Shown piece after piece: positions 10,106-19,978 of a stretch of DNA of 64,000 nucleotides. Source of the DNA: Prostheceraeus crozeri. Lineage: Eukaryota > Platyhelminthes > Polycladida > Euryleptidae. The notes under the pieces are model-generated. The model was not told where the DNA came from. It saw only the letters and a program-made list of their open reading frames with translations, and did not search any database. Both the position numbers and the translations under genes were made by a program. The stretch covers positions 558,001 through 622,000 of the forward strand of contig CAJQUW010003148.1 in assembly GCA_907163375.1 (NCBI GenBank). Reading direction: 5' to 3'. Positions within the stretch are counted from its first letter, which is position 1. Each line of letters opens with the position of its first letter.

Positions 10106-12666
10106 TTAAAAAGGTGAAGTAGTTATTCCATCAGGTAAAATTTTTCTTTTATCATCAAATGGATCTAATGCTAATTTATGTTCTTCTTTTAAATACATGT
10201 TATGTTTTTTTGAATTAAGTCTATAATTACATGCTGTTTTTATTTCATTATTAAATAATACGTTTTTATAATCTTGAAATGTCATTTGATTAGCCACTGA
10301 TGCCTTTGAAATTCCTTTTAATGTTTTATGTGTTTTAATATTATTAGTTGTGTTATAACAATAACATTTAGATTTTAAAAATATAGCTTCTGTTATGAAA
10401 TCTTCATTTCCTTCTAATTCATCTTTTACTTTACATAAATCAGAAGGATGAATGATATCTTTTATTTTATCTATTTCTTCATCAAGTGTAGAATTATACG
10501 GTATTGTTAATTCTAAGAAAACAGAATCGGTATCTGTAAAGTGTAATTTATAGTTTTTGCCATAAGCAGGTGCTAAATAATCATATATAAATCTATACAT
10601 AAATAGTTTAGCTAATTCTAATATAGTGAATCCTATAAAATTAAACTTATCATGTTTTACGCTGATTCGACGTAAATGTACAGCACATAGTTCATCACTA
10701 AATCTAGTAGTTCTTTTATATGTAGGTTTCCTTGTTAAATTTTGAAACCTATCTTTATCATAAACTATTTCAATATTTTGTCTATTACGCACATTTTCTA
10801 AAGTCTTACCATAAAATGCATTATTCATTAATTTGAAGAACACGTTTCCAAAATCATCTTTATTTCTTTTAGCTATTTTACGTTTTTCAATATAGAACTC
10901 TATATAATCTTTTAACCACCTAGATTTTCTATACACTAGTTTCCGGTGAATTTTTGTGAGAATCATTCCATGATCTAAATACCAATCTAGCATTCTTCCT
11001 TCAACAACATACTTTCCTTTATCGCTTTGTGTTGACATAAGTTTTTTTGTTGGTCTGTATTTCTTAGGAATTATAGATTTTTGATAATCTGAAAAATCTT
11101 CTATATTGGGAATTTTGTTTTCGGGACAGAAAGGAAAATATTTTGTTTTATCTTTTATTTCATCAGGATATACTAAATCAACTTCATATATATAACCATG
11201 ATTATAATTTCCATCATATGTTTTTTGATAATCTAGAATATTACACCATGACATTTCACCTGTTGGTAATTCTTGTATCATGCAAGAAGAATATAAGCTA
11301 TTAAAATCATTATATAACAAATAGTTTTCTCTCATGAATTCATCAATTGCATTTTCACGTTCTACTCCTTCTCCTTTCGTTCGAAAAATTTCTAATATTT
11401 TTTCTTTTTCTTCTGGAGATAAAGGTTTCATTATTCCATAATCATCAGGATTTACTTTTTTATTGTAACACTGTACGTAACGATTACCTAAAACTGATGA
11501 AACACCACTTCTAATCCCAGATTCAAAAAATTATAATTTATCATATGTATTTTCTTTATAATGTTTAAGTTTAACGGACTTTGTCCTATAGCCATCGGCT
11601 TGAACACCAGTATGTTTTAATCCTGCTAACCATGTTAAACCTGGTGTAGAATAACAATAACATGGATCTATTCCATAATATTCTAAACACATATCACGAA
11701 AGTTTTCAAAAAGATCAGCAAGGATTAATACATCTATCTGAAGATATTTCATTGTATAATCATACATTGTTCTACAATTTAACTCTCTCCAATTTTTTTC
11801 AGCTTCTGCATAGTCTTCTTCAGATAATTGTGATTGTTTTAATGTTGATGTAAATTTATTTATTGGAGGAAGTTGTTTTTCTTCCATAATTTTAGTCACA
11901 AAATTAAAATCTCCAGTTGAACCAGTCTTCGACTGTGAACCACAGGTTAAATATTCATACGGAAATATTCCTTTCAAAGGTTTAAAATCATATTTATTTA
12001 ATATTTTACATTGTTCAGATTTCAAAGTTTTTCCCATAACATCTAATGAATAAGGAGTAAAAAATCTAAATGCATCTAAAATTCTAATACAACCTAATTG
12101 CATTGAAAAATATTCTTCTTCTGTTTTACATAGTACATTTATTTGTTGTTGTTGTAATTTTTCAGATGAAAATAAATCTTTCATTACTAGATGGAAATCA
12201 TATTTAGAACCATTGTAGAAATATAGAGGAACAAAGTTATATTTAAATTTATTAGCATTAAGATTACAAGAATTATGTGCTGCACCTCTATATAATCCAT
12301 TTAGATGATCATGATCTTTTACCTTATCAAGATATCTACCTTTGCCATTTTTATAATTTTTTGTAAATTCTTTTCCACAGTAATAACAATTTGTTTCATT
12401 AATAAAATTTAATTTTTCTTTTTCTGTTAATGGCATCATTGATATATTTGTTTCAAGCAATTGTGAAAAATAATTTTGTAATTCTTCTACTTTCTTTGTA
12501 AACATTTCTGAACTATCTTCACCATAGTATTGATAATATTCTGATTTAAATAATTCAGGATAATTTGAATGAATGTACATTCCCCAACATAATGGTTTTT
12601 GTTCAAATAAATATTTTTCTTTACTTTGTTCAGCTGCACTTTTTTCAGAATTATCATTTTCAGAAT

Positions 12667-12694
12667 CGGGCGAAGCCCTGGAACTTTCCGTTCG
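12667..12694 (-). repeat. double-hairpin module, copy 2, inside polB
   Basis: 28 bp; on the minus strand it reads as codons RTESSRASP in phase with the polymerase. It lies in a Ser/Asn/Asp/Glu-rich linker between the second zinc finger and the start of the exonuclease domain, a place where an insertion should be tolerated. Confidence 0.85.
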
Positions 12695-14218
12695 ATTTTG
12701 TGTCATATTAACATTATATGCTTCAAAATCACAATAAATAGTAAAGGGTACTTTATTTTTGAAATACCATTTATTGTATTCTAAGTAATCATCTTTAGGA
12801 AAAGTATTTTCAACTGCTTCATTTTGTTGACAATTCTCCAAATGTCTATTCATTTCTTCTTTAGTTCTAAAACTTGTCATACATTGAAGACAAGGAAAAT
12901 TTGTATTATCTGAAGTTTTTGTAAATATAGAAACATCTTTACACAATATAAAATGACCCTGATAATATAATATATTCGCTTGTGCTGGTTGTTTTGTCTG
13001 TTCTAGTTTTTCAAATTTATCTTGATATATTTCATGTGTTTCATCAATTTCTTTTGTAAGATTGAATGTATTTCGATGATAATTTTGATTGAATATTTTC
13101 AGCTGTTGTTCATATTCATTATTATATTGTTCTTTATATTGTTGTTGACATTTTTTTAAACATTCATTTAATTTTTTATTTTCTTCATTATTTAATTCTT
13201 TATTGTATTTATTGTTTTTATTTAATTCTTGAATCGTTTCTATCTTATTTTGATATTTATGGCCATATTCTTGTACTAATATTTTTGTTTGTTGTTGATA
13301 ATCTGTTTTACATTTTTGTAAACTTTCATTTAAATTTTGTAATTTTTGTTGATATTCTAAAGATAAAGATAAATAATCGGAATCATGATAATAATTATAA
13401 TTACGTCCTTTATAATTATTATGATTAATCATTATTGGTGATAATGTTTTAACAATTTGAAATTTTTCAGTACATATTATATTTCCTTGGTAAAAAATAT
13501 TATGATGCATGTAATTTCCTCTATCATTATATACTATTTCTGATTGACATAAATTTTTATTATTCAAATAAAATTTTTTTGAATCTGAGTAAAGTGGAGT
13601 AATTTTACCAATAGAAACATAATTCACATTTAATTCAAAAACATTTACTTCAATTAAATTTTTATTCTTTTTATGAAACTTTATTAACCTATTATAATCA
13701 TATGGAAATTCATGTAAGCCATCAGAGAGATCAAATTCCTTTATGTATTCTTCTTTATTATAATGATTTAGTCTCTCTTTGTGATATTCTGCAGGATGTA
13801 AATGTGCTATAATACTCCACAGAAAACAATAATCATCTTCATTTTTTATGTTGATTATTTGTGGTACTGAAAGGCAAAGGAACATAACTACCACCAGTAT
13901 TATTTTTATATTTATCAATTACTATTTTCTTAGATAGTATTTTAACAAATCTCCAACCAGATTCACGTAACTGGGCTTCAATTATACAATTTTCTAATTT
14001 AAGTATCATTTGTTCAAATATGGGTTGTATATCATTTACATTATGAATTTCTTGTGAATTTGTAAAATGTCCTTGTATTATTTCTTCAGGAATTCCATCA
14101 GGTCCATTTTTTGTATAAAGTACTTCTACATTCATATAACATTTGAAAGATTTCTTAAATATTTTGAAAAAGTTTTTTAATACATTATAAAAAGTTTCAT
14201 CGGTTTCATTATGTTCAA

Positions 14219-14246
14219 CGGGCGAAGCCCTGGAACCTTCGGTTCG
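14219..14246 (-). repeat. double-hairpin module, copy 3, in the N-terminal part of polB
   Basis: 28 bp with perfect stems GAACC/GGTTC and GGGC/GCCC. On the minus strand it reads RTEGSRASP, in phase within an acidic Asp/Glu/Thr-rich linker of the polymerase N-terminal region. Confidence 0.9.
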
Positions 14247-14817
14247 AACCGATTCATTAAATAAATATTTTATATCTGTTACCGCTTCATCGGTTTTTTT
14301 AGTTTCATCAAATTCATCTATGTCGTTAAATTCATCAGTATCATTAAATAAATATCTTTCATCGGGTATGGACTCATCTTCAGTATTAAAAACTTTTTTA
14401 TATTCCGAATGTGAATAATCATCAAACATTTTTTTAACTTCTATATCAGTAGGCAATGTTTCTAGATAGTTTTTATAACTATTTAATTTTAATATATTTC
14501 CTTCATCAACTCGTTCTACATTTTGTAAATGCAATTTACTATTTAAATGAGATTGATAACTTCTTTTTGTTTGCAACTTTTTTTTACATAAGTTACAATA
14601 AAACTTGGTATTTTCCATTTTTTTATTTTTTAAGGAAAAAATTGTGTTTTAATTTTAGATATAAACATTCTAATAACAAGGTCTTGAGAGTTATTATATA
14701 TTATTATATATTCACGTTCTTTAGTTATTTTATTTTCTTTATCATATTAAGTTTAATCATATTAAGTTTTATCATATTAAGTTTTATCATCTAACGTTTT
14801 ATCAAAAGATAATTTAA

Positions 14818-14905
14818 ATTTATTTTCACTAACTATTGATTCTTCATCATCATAAATTGATTCTTCATCATCATAAATTGATTCTTCATCATCATCATAA
14901 ATTAC
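14818..14905. repeat. tandem 24-bp repeat between minus-strand genes
   Basis: ATTGATTCTTCATCATCATA-type units occur about three times. The stretch lies downstream of the next minus-strand gene and upstream of polB, and the TCATCA content would code for Asp/Glu runs, so it may be the decayed end of a coding region or a plain microsatellite. Confidence 0.5.
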
Positions 14906-15585
14906 ACTTTTTTCTTGATTGGATACCATTCTCTTATTGGAATATCTAACTCTAAATTACATCTTTTATCTGATAATAATATAATAGAGAAAAATATTGG
15001 TCTTTGTTCTCTTTTGGAAAATTTAATAACACCACCATAATCTGAATCACTTTTAGTTTTTATTAACGATGATAAAATTTTAAATTGATTAGATGTAAAT
15101 CCTAATTTAAATTTTGTAGACCCGACACATAGTTGTCGAACAGTATCTTCAACTATACCATCATTATTATTTTCAATTGTAAGAAAATGAAATTTAGACA
15201 AATTTTGATTATATGTAGTATTAATATCATGTACATCAGTATGAGATATAAATTTTTCTTCACTTAAATTTTTATAATTACTAATATTTTTATAATCTTT
15301 TTTAACATTTACACCTTTTTCAGATGTTTCAGAATCATCATCTATATTATCATCATCATTATTATCATCATTATTATTATAAGATTCTTTAAGATCGGGC
15401 AAAGCCCTAGAACCTTCGGTTCGTTTATTATGATTATTATTATGGTCATTGTTAATAGTATAAAGTGTTGTCCACATATAAAGTTTTTCTTGTTGAGCTA
15501 AACCATTTATATAAGATTTTAACAAATTAATATTTAAGTTTGAATATAATCCTATATATGTATCATCATCATATCTTTGGGGCAT
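14902..15585 (-). CDS. Polinton protein of unknown function, Asn/Asp-rich middle
   Basis: 227 residues with three parts: an N-terminal part (TYIGLYSNLNINLLKSYING), a low-complexity Asn/Asp middle (residues about 50-110) that includes a double-hairpin module coding RTEGSRALP, and a compact C-terminal part with FKLGFTSNQFKILSSL, GGVIKFSKREQRPI and a basic tail. The well-formed C-terminal part suggests a folded domain, but I do not recognise it. It lies upstream of polB on the same strand. Confidence 0.55.
   Translation of the reverse strand: MPQRYDDDTYIGLYSNLNINLLKSYINGLAQQEKLYMWTTLYTINNDHNNNHNKRTEGSRALPDLKESYNNNDDNNDDDNIDDDSETSEKGVNVKKDYKNISNYKNLSEEKFISHTDVHDINTTYNQNLSKFHFLTIENNNDGIVEDTVRQLCVGSTKFKLGFTSNQFKILSSLIKTKSDSDYGGVIKFSKREQRPIFFSIILLSDKRCNLELDIPIREWYPIKKKV
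15396..15423 (-). repeat. double-hairpin module, copy 4
   Basis: 28 bp; on the minus strand it codes RTEGSRALP inside the Asn/Asp-rich linker of the 14902-15585 gene. Stem GAACC/GGTTC is perfect; the second stem is GGGC-TTT-GCCC. Confidence 0.9.
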
Positions 15586-15812
15586 TTCTAATGTTTCTTG
15601 TTTATAAATTGTATCTCTGTAATAAACTTGACATAATAATTCTTCATTATGTTTTTTACTCTCGATATGAATATTATATTGGTTTTGATCGTCAACAAAT
15701 AATCTAATTTTTTCCTTTGAGAAAGATTTTAATTTTTAACTAATTCTTTAATATTGATATAATTAATAATTTTAGTTTCTATCCAATCAGTATCACTAAT
15801 TGGTAATACTGC
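15586..15812. other. gap between two minus-strand Polinton genes
   Basis: 227 bp, AT-rich. The minus-strand composition resembles coding sequence, so this may be decayed coding sequence of a neighbour or a small unrecognised gene. Nothing firm can be said. Confidence 0.3.
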
Positions 15813-16160
15813 TCAAATAAAACCATAAACATTATTATGACCAATAATAACCATATTTTCTTTATTTAATTCAACATAAGCTACATCATTATATTTGCCT
15901 ACAATCTCCATAAATTTTATAAACGGGTCTCCTGGAAATAAACAATAGTTAGTTTCTATAGAAGGTAAACCTTTTGTTTGTTCTCTAAATATTTCGGCTT
16001 GTAGTTGAAATAAAATATTAACATCTATACATGGATTTGTAATAGTATTATTATTATTATTATTATCAAAACATTTATTTTCAAATCCCGTTGATCTCGT
16101 CGAATAAGAAGAACAGGATGATGCGGGCGAATATAATTTTTTTAAATTTGCTTTATCCAT
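15813..16160 (-). CDS. small Polinton protein of unknown function
   Basis: 115 residues starting at an ATG with the shared A-rich context (AAAAAAATGG). A Ser-rich N-terminus and an Asn run (residues about 33-40) precede a compact part with INILFQLQAEIFREQ-like helix and FPGDPFIKFMEIVGKYNDVAYVEL-type strands ending NNVYGFI. It begins only 46 bp from the divergent fibre-like gene. No family recognised. Confidence 0.5.
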   Translation of the reverse strand: MDKANLKKLYSPASSCSSYSTRSTGFENKCFDNNNNNNTITNPCIDVNILFQLQAEIFREQTKGLPSIETNYCLFPGDPFIKFMEIVGKYNDVAYVELNKENMVIIGHNNVYGFI

Positions 16161-16206
16161 TTTTTTATTTTTATTAGAAGAAATTTTATTTTTTTATTGT
16201 TAAAAA
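16161..16206. promoter_or_regulatory. bidirectional AT-only promoter region
   Basis: 46 bp of nearly pure A and T separate two genes transcribed away from each other. Both start codons have the TTAAAAAATG/AAAAAAATGG context, so the short spacer must serve both. Confidence 0.5.
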
Positions 16207-17094
16207 ATGATGTTACCAAATGTTGGTGGAGGTGCATATATCCCGAATAATCGTGAATTAGAAATAGAGATAGAAAATTATATCATGAAAACTGGAGACG
16301 TTTTATCTGGTCCATTGCATCTTTCTATTCTTCCGCAACAAAATACAAAGTTAACAAATAAACAATATGTTGATACACAAATCAATGACTTAAAAGAAAA
16401 ATATATAAACGATGTTGTGGTTCCACTGATGAACGAATTAAAGTTGCTTAAACTTAATGACAAATCATTAAACGAAAAATTATTAAAACTTGATAAAAAG
16501 GATAGAGAGCTAGAAGCAGATATAGCAAAACTTTTTAAAAAGATTTCAGAAGAATCAAAAATTTTAATATTACTTTCTTTAAATTTAAAATCTGCAGTCA
16601 TTAAAAATAAACATCAGATAAAAATGTTAAAAGAACAATTAGAAGATGAAATAGAAAAACTACCTGAAAGAATTAAAAAAAATTTAAAGCAGTTACAAAC
16701 TACATTCCAAAAAAGTGTTGATGAATTGAGTTCTAAAATTACTCAACAAATGAAAAAGATTAATAGAATAATAAATGAAGTAAACTCACTTAATCAAAAA
16801 GTTGATAAAATGAAAACTCTTAAAATCAATTTAGAAAATGAATTAAAGAGAAATTTACAAGAAAACTCTAAAGAAAATAAAGAACAGTTAGATTCTGTTA
16901 AAAGACAATTAGATGTTCTTAAAATTAAGTTAAATGCTCTTAAAACGGCGTTGAAGATTAATAAGCAGAAAATGCAAGTTAATAGAAAAGAAATTAAAGT
17001 ACATCGCACGCTGCTTGACGCAATAGATAAAGTGCAACAATCAATTTATAAAGTTATCTCGAAGTTGTTGTCCATTCACAAACGTAAATCTTGA
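16207..17094 (+). CDS. fibre-like coiled-coil protein of the Polinton
   Basis: 295 residues. The N-terminus (about 25-60) reads MKTGDVLSGPLHLSI, then TKLTNKQYVDTQI. This matches the phage tail-fibre repeat pattern (GDxMSGxLxM ... ATKKYVD). The rest, residues about 60-290, is an almost unbroken Lys/Glu/Leu heptad coiled coil. Known: similar fibre-type motifs exist in tail fibres of tailed phages and I recall them in some marine Polinton relatives. I infer a trimeric vertex spike or fibre. It lies upstream of the amphipathic and major capsid genes on the same strand, which fits a virion component. Confidence 0.65.
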   Translation: MMLPNVGGGAYIPNNRELEIEIENYIMKTGDVLSGPLHLSILPQQNTKLTNKQYVDTQINDLKEKYINDVVVPLMNELKLLKLNDKSLNEKLLKLDKKDRELEADIAKLFKKISEESKILILLSLNLKSAVIKNKHQIKMLKEQLEDEIEKLPERIKKNLKQLQTTFQKSVDELSSKITQQMKKINRIINEVNSLNQKVDKMKTLKINLENELKRNLQENSKENKEQLDSVKRQLDVLKIKLNALKTALKINKQKMQVNRKEIKVHRTLLDAIDKVQQSIYKVISKLLSIHKRKS

Positions 17095-17105
17095 TAGATC
17101 CTTGT

Positions 17106-17203
17106 CCAGAGGCTTTAGCCTATCGGACCAAAGATTCTGAGGTTATTACCTTATCATAAACGTAAATCTTAGCGCAAATATTAAACAGACCAAAGGTCCT
17201 CAG
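17106..17203 (+). repeat. intergenic mini-hairpin cluster
   Basis: GGCTTTAGCC (17111-17120) plus GGACCAAAGATTC (17125-17137), and again GACCAAAGGTC (17188-17198), in the spacer after the fibre-like gene. The words resemble the hairpins at 19249 and 19877-19946: a second double-hairpin family. Confidence 0.7.
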
Positions 17204-17257
17204 GTTACTAACCAATCGTAAATATTTTTTCCCAAAAGTCAAATTTAATCCTAAAAA

Positions 17258-17809
17258 ATGCCTATAATTTATAAACACAATCTTAAACATTTTGCTTCAA
17301 ATCAAAAAATTGCTCATGAACCACGTATGAATCCTGTTAATCATTATGATAATAGAGAAAGAGTTCACACGGAAGGAGCTGGCATCTTCTCTGGTATTGG
17401 AAGTATCGTTAACTTAATTAAAAATAATAAAGATTTGATTACATCTGCTGCAAAAGGAGCAGCTGCTATAGGTAGTACAGCTAGTGCAATATCAAATGCT
17501 GTCAAGTCTCAAAACGAATTAAAAAAACTAGAAGCTATTCGTAAACTTAGGAATGATTCCGAAGAACTAAAAAATTTAAAAAAACTTTCAGAGGAAACAA
17601 AAAATAAAATTGCTAACATAGCTGTTGGGGAAACCTTGAGGAGCGGAGCTCCGTCTGATAGTAAACATAAGAAGAAATCTGGCGTAGCCATAGAACGTTC
17701 AATTGAACCTACGGTTCGTTCAATTGAAAAAATAAGAGGAAATGGCGTGAGCAGCAACCTTCGGTTTAACCAGCAAAGCTGTAGCGGAGCTGGTCTAGCA
17801 AAATTCTAA
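17258..17809 (+). CDS. amphipathic virion-type protein of the Polinton
   Basis: 183 residues from an ATG in the shared context (CTAAAAAATG). Residues about 38-82 contain a Gly/Ala/Ile-rich stretch (GAGIFSGIGSIVNLIKNN, then AAKGAAAIGSTASAISNAV), followed by a Lys/Glu coiled coil. This form recalls the membrane-lytic pVI/pX-type proteins of adenoviruses and adintoviruses, but no direct homology is claimed. The C-terminal part is made largely of hairpin modules (17692-17726 and 17757-17790) and looks like added low-value sequence. It sits between the fibre-like and major capsid genes. Confidence 0.6.
   Translation: MPIIYKHNLKHFASNQKIAHEPRMNPVNHYDNRERVHTEGAGIFSGIGSIVNLIKNNKDLITSAAKGAAAIGSTASAISNAVKSQNELKKLEAIRKLRNDSEELKNLKKLSEETKNKIANIAVGETLRSGAPSDSKHKKKSGVAIERSIEPTVRSIEKIRGNGVSSNLRFNQQSCSGAGLAKF
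17692..17726 (+). repeat. hairpin module GAACC-TAC-GGTTC, copy A
   Basis: GAACCTACGGTTC (17705-17717) flanked on both sides by GTTCAATTGAA-type palindromes, in frame in the 17258-17809 gene (codes IEPTVRSIE). The same module occurs at 21402-21430. Confidence 0.8.
17757..17795 (+). repeat. hairpin modules at the end of the amphipathic gene
   Basis: AACCTTCGGTT (17757-17767) followed by ACCAGC ... GCTGGT (about 17769-17794). GC-rich, in frame, and forming the last residues of the protein. Confidence 0.65.
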
Positions 17810-17973
17810 AATTATGTTTTTTAGTAAAATTTTTTTAGCAAACTTTTTTTAGTAAAATTATTTTAGCAGAATTTTTTCTGTGTGTGAGAAAAACAAAAAG
17901 TCCAATTATTTTTTATAAAAATGTCTTCGCTTATCGAAAATAAATTTAGATTAGACGATCCTCCGTTCGTCAG

Positions 17974-19200
17974 TTGCAATCAAAAAAAAATGACTATATA
18001 AGAATTGCTATGAATCCCGGATCTTCCAGTAGAGTAAATACTGGAGGTGATTTAATTTTTGAAGTTGATAATCAGCAGATTTATATATATCTACCTGATT
18101 CATTTTTACACTGTGAATATTCTTTGTATAGTGATGCCAATTTTACAACACCATTACCAGAAACCGATAATACTGCACTAGAGAATAATTTTTTTCCAAG
18201 ATTATTTACACAAATGCGTTTAGATGTTGCAACTCAAAATATAGAAACAATAAGTGATTCTCCAGGTGTAATTGATACAATGCTTAGATTTGTAACAATT
18301 GGTGAAAATAATAAAAAGTATGAAATCGAAGGTTGGTTTCCTGATACTAATAATGGTATAATTGTTGATGATTTAACTCACGCTGGAACAGATGCAGCAG
18401 GAATTGCGATAGATGTAGAAAATATTGCAAAACATTTAAATAAAACAAACAATAGTGAATATAAAGAAAGACGTGAATTTAACAAGAAAAGTAAACAGAC
18501 AGTAAATTGGTCATTGTCTCCATTATTCGGATATTTAGATTATGATAAAATATCATATCAATTAAAATTTAAGTTAATAATTGATCGCACAGCAAATAAT
18601 GAATTAATCTTTTTTGGTAAGACTGGAAAAAAAGCATATTTAAAAATTGATAGACTTGAATGGTGGATTAAGCATATTACTCCTAGTTTAGAGATTGAAA
18701 CGGCTATTGCAAAAAGATTAAATACTAACAAACCAATTCCAGTAAATTTTCTAAAGCGTACTGCTAGTTCAGTAACTTTTTCCGAACAAAGATTTAACTG
18801 GCATTTTACTAGAACTGCGAATACTCCAAGATATTTATTGCTAACTTTTCAAAGAAATAATTCTCCAAGTTTTGATAAGAACAACAATCTCTTCCATATT
18901 AATACAATTCGAAGTTTACAAGTTTTTTTAAATCAAACCCATTATCCAATTGATCCATTAAGATTCGATGATACCAATAATCAATTTATGGAAGGATATG
19001 ATGCTTATAGAAATCTTTGTATAGAATTTGGAGTTGAACCACAATTAACTCCTGGAGATTGGAGACATTTATATCCTGTTTTCTGTTTCGATTTAAGTGC
19101 ACAATCTGAAGATATTATCAAGACTGGTTGTGATGTAACAATTAATATTGAAAAGAAAGATTCCACAACTTCATTGATGGCTTATGGTTTATTGCTATAA
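17974..19200 (+). CDS. Polinton major capsid protein, double jelly-roll
   Basis: 408 residues in one open frame; the natural start may lie a little upstream. Family signatures: FFPRLFTQMRLDVATQNIE near the N-terminus, WSLSPLFGYLDYDK, FGKTGKKAYLKIDRLEWWI, FNWHFTRTANTPRYLLLTF, NTIRSLQVFLNQTHYPIDP and the closing LYPVFCFDLSAQSEDI with TINIEKK. Known: this is the DJR capsid protein that forms the icosahedral shell of Polinton-like viruses. It lies between two amphipathic virion-type genes. Confidence 0.92.
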   Translation: MQSKKNDYIRIAMNPGSSSRVNTGGDLIFEVDNQQIYIYLPDSFLHCEYSLYSDANFTTPLPETDNTALENNFFPRLFTQMRLDVATQNIETISDSPGVIDTMLRFVTIGENNKKYEIEGWFPDTNNGIIVDDLTHAGTDAAGIAIDVENIAKHLNKTNNSEYKERREFNKKSKQTVNWSLSPLFGYLDYDKISYQLKFKLIIDRTANNELIFFGKTGKKAYLKIDRLEWWIKHITPSLEIETAIAKRLNTNKPIPVNFLKRTASSVTFSEQRFNWHFTRTANTPRYLLLTFQRNNSPSFDKNNNLFHINTIRSLQVFLNQTHYPIDPLRFDDTNNQFMEGYDAYRNLCIEFGVEPQLTPGDWRHLYPVFCFDLSAQSEDIIKTGCDVTINIEKKDSTTSLMAYGLLL

Positions 19201-19248
19201 GATGTAAAATATTCTATTGAAATTCTTAATGGAAAGATGGCTAGGATA

Positions 19249-19265
19249 GGCTAAAGCCCAAGACT
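19249..19265 (+). repeat. mini-hairpin after the capsid gene
   Basis: GGCTAAAGCC (19249-19258) followed by AAGACTTTGTC. Same type as the cluster at 19877-19946. Located about 50 bp after the major capsid gene. Confidence 0.65.
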
Positions 19266-19385
19266 TTGTCGATTAATTAATTTTTTTTCATAAGTAGAAT
19301 AGATTAAAATTTTTTGGTAACTTAAAATTTTTTCATGACTACAATAGATTAAAAATTTTCGTAACTTAAAATTTTTTTATTAAAA

Positions 19386-19496
19386 ATGTCGCAAGCGAAA
19401 AGTAATAATAGTAAAACTGTTGAATTAAAATTACGTAATATTCTTGACAAAAATACCCCTAAAACTATTACGATTAACAAAAAAAGTATTACATAA
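19386..19496 (+). CDS. possible 36-residue reading frame
   Basis: Starts with the shared TATTAAAAATG context and codes a Lys/Asn/Thr-rich peptide (MSQAKSNNSKTVELKLRN ...). It stands just before the 19505 gene. Its start context argues that it is translated; whether it is its own gene or part of a decayed gene is open. Confidence 0.35.
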   Translation: MSQAKSNNSKTVELKLRNILDKNTPKTITINKKSIT

Positions 19497-19504
19497 GTAA
19501 ACCA

Positions 19505-19867
19505 ATGACCGAGAATATTCAATTACAAGAAGAAAAGAATCGCGGGATTCTCCCATTAATTCCACTAATAATAGGTGGCATAGCAGCTGCAGGAAGTGTT
19601 GCAAGTGCGACAGCTGGTATTGTCCAAGCAGTAAATAAAAATAAATCAGAGAAGGCAGCATTAGAAGAACAAAAACGTCATAATAGAGAGTTAGAGAAAG
19701 TTGCTAGTGGTGACGGAATAGTAGATAATTTTATTAGTAAATTAAAATTAGTTGATGAAGGAAAACCAGTTCTTAAAAATATTCTCCACAATGTTGATGA
19801 TTTAATTGAAATTAAAGAAACAAAAGATGGTTCTGGAATATATCTAAGTCTTAGTATGATTCGGTAA
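19505..19867 (+). CDS. Polinton pVI/pX-like amphipathic protein
   Basis: About 120 residues. It has the hallmark ILPLIPLIIGGIAAAGS, then SATAGIVQAVNKNK, followed by a Lys/Glu/Arg helix (EEQKRHNRELEKV) and GDGIVDNFISKLKL. Hydrophobic Gly/Ala segments of this kind mark the short adenovirus pX/pVI-like virion proteins of Polintons, thought to help DNA packing or membrane passage. It lies between the capsid and phospholipase/integrase genes. Function is by analogy. Confidence 0.65.
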   Translation: MTENIQLQEEKNRGILPLIPLIIGGIAAAGSVASATAGIVQAVNKNKSEKAALEEQKRHNRELEKVASGDGIVDNFISKLKLVDEGKPVLKNILHNVDDLIEIKETKDGSGIYLSLSMIR

Positions 19868-19876
19868 TAACCTCAA

Positions 19877-19946
19877 GACCTTTGGTCCGATCGGCTAAAG
19901 CCTCTGAACAAGGTTCTATCGGCTAAAGCCTCAGGACCTTTGGTCC
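19877..19946 (+). repeat. cluster of five mini-hairpins
   Basis: In 70 bp: GACCTTTGGTC (19877-19887), GGCTAAAGCC (19893-19902), GAACAAGGTTC (19906-19916), GGCTAAAGCC (19921-19930), GGACCTTTGGTCC (19934-19946). The cluster fills the spacer between the pX-like gene and the phospholipase-integrase gene and is strongly GC-rich against its surroundings. Confidence 0.9.
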
Positions 19947-19978
19947 GATCCGGTAAAACATTTATTTTATCCTTTAAA

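Larger units (their letters stand above)
10106..14618 (-). pseudogene. POLB: Polinton protein-primed DNA polymerase B, broken
   Basis: The minus-strand region of 4.5 kb carries, from its start at 14618: a C2H2 finger (CNLCKKKL...HLNSKLH), a divergent N-terminal domain, a Gln/Asn/Lys-rich coiled segment, a second finger (CLQCMTSF), the 3'-5' exonuclease motifs (IYCDFEAYN, FYNGSKYDFHL, YLQIDVLILADLF), a treble-clef patch (CYYCGKEF, KDHDHLNGLYRGAAH), and polymerase motifs A (DFNSLYSS), B (LMNNAFYGKTLEN) and C (FTDTDSVFL). Known: this is the protein-primed family B polymerase that replicates Polintons from their termini. Length fits the family. About two breaks are evident, so this copy is dead. 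Two double-hairpin modules lie within the coding sequence. Confidence 0.92.
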
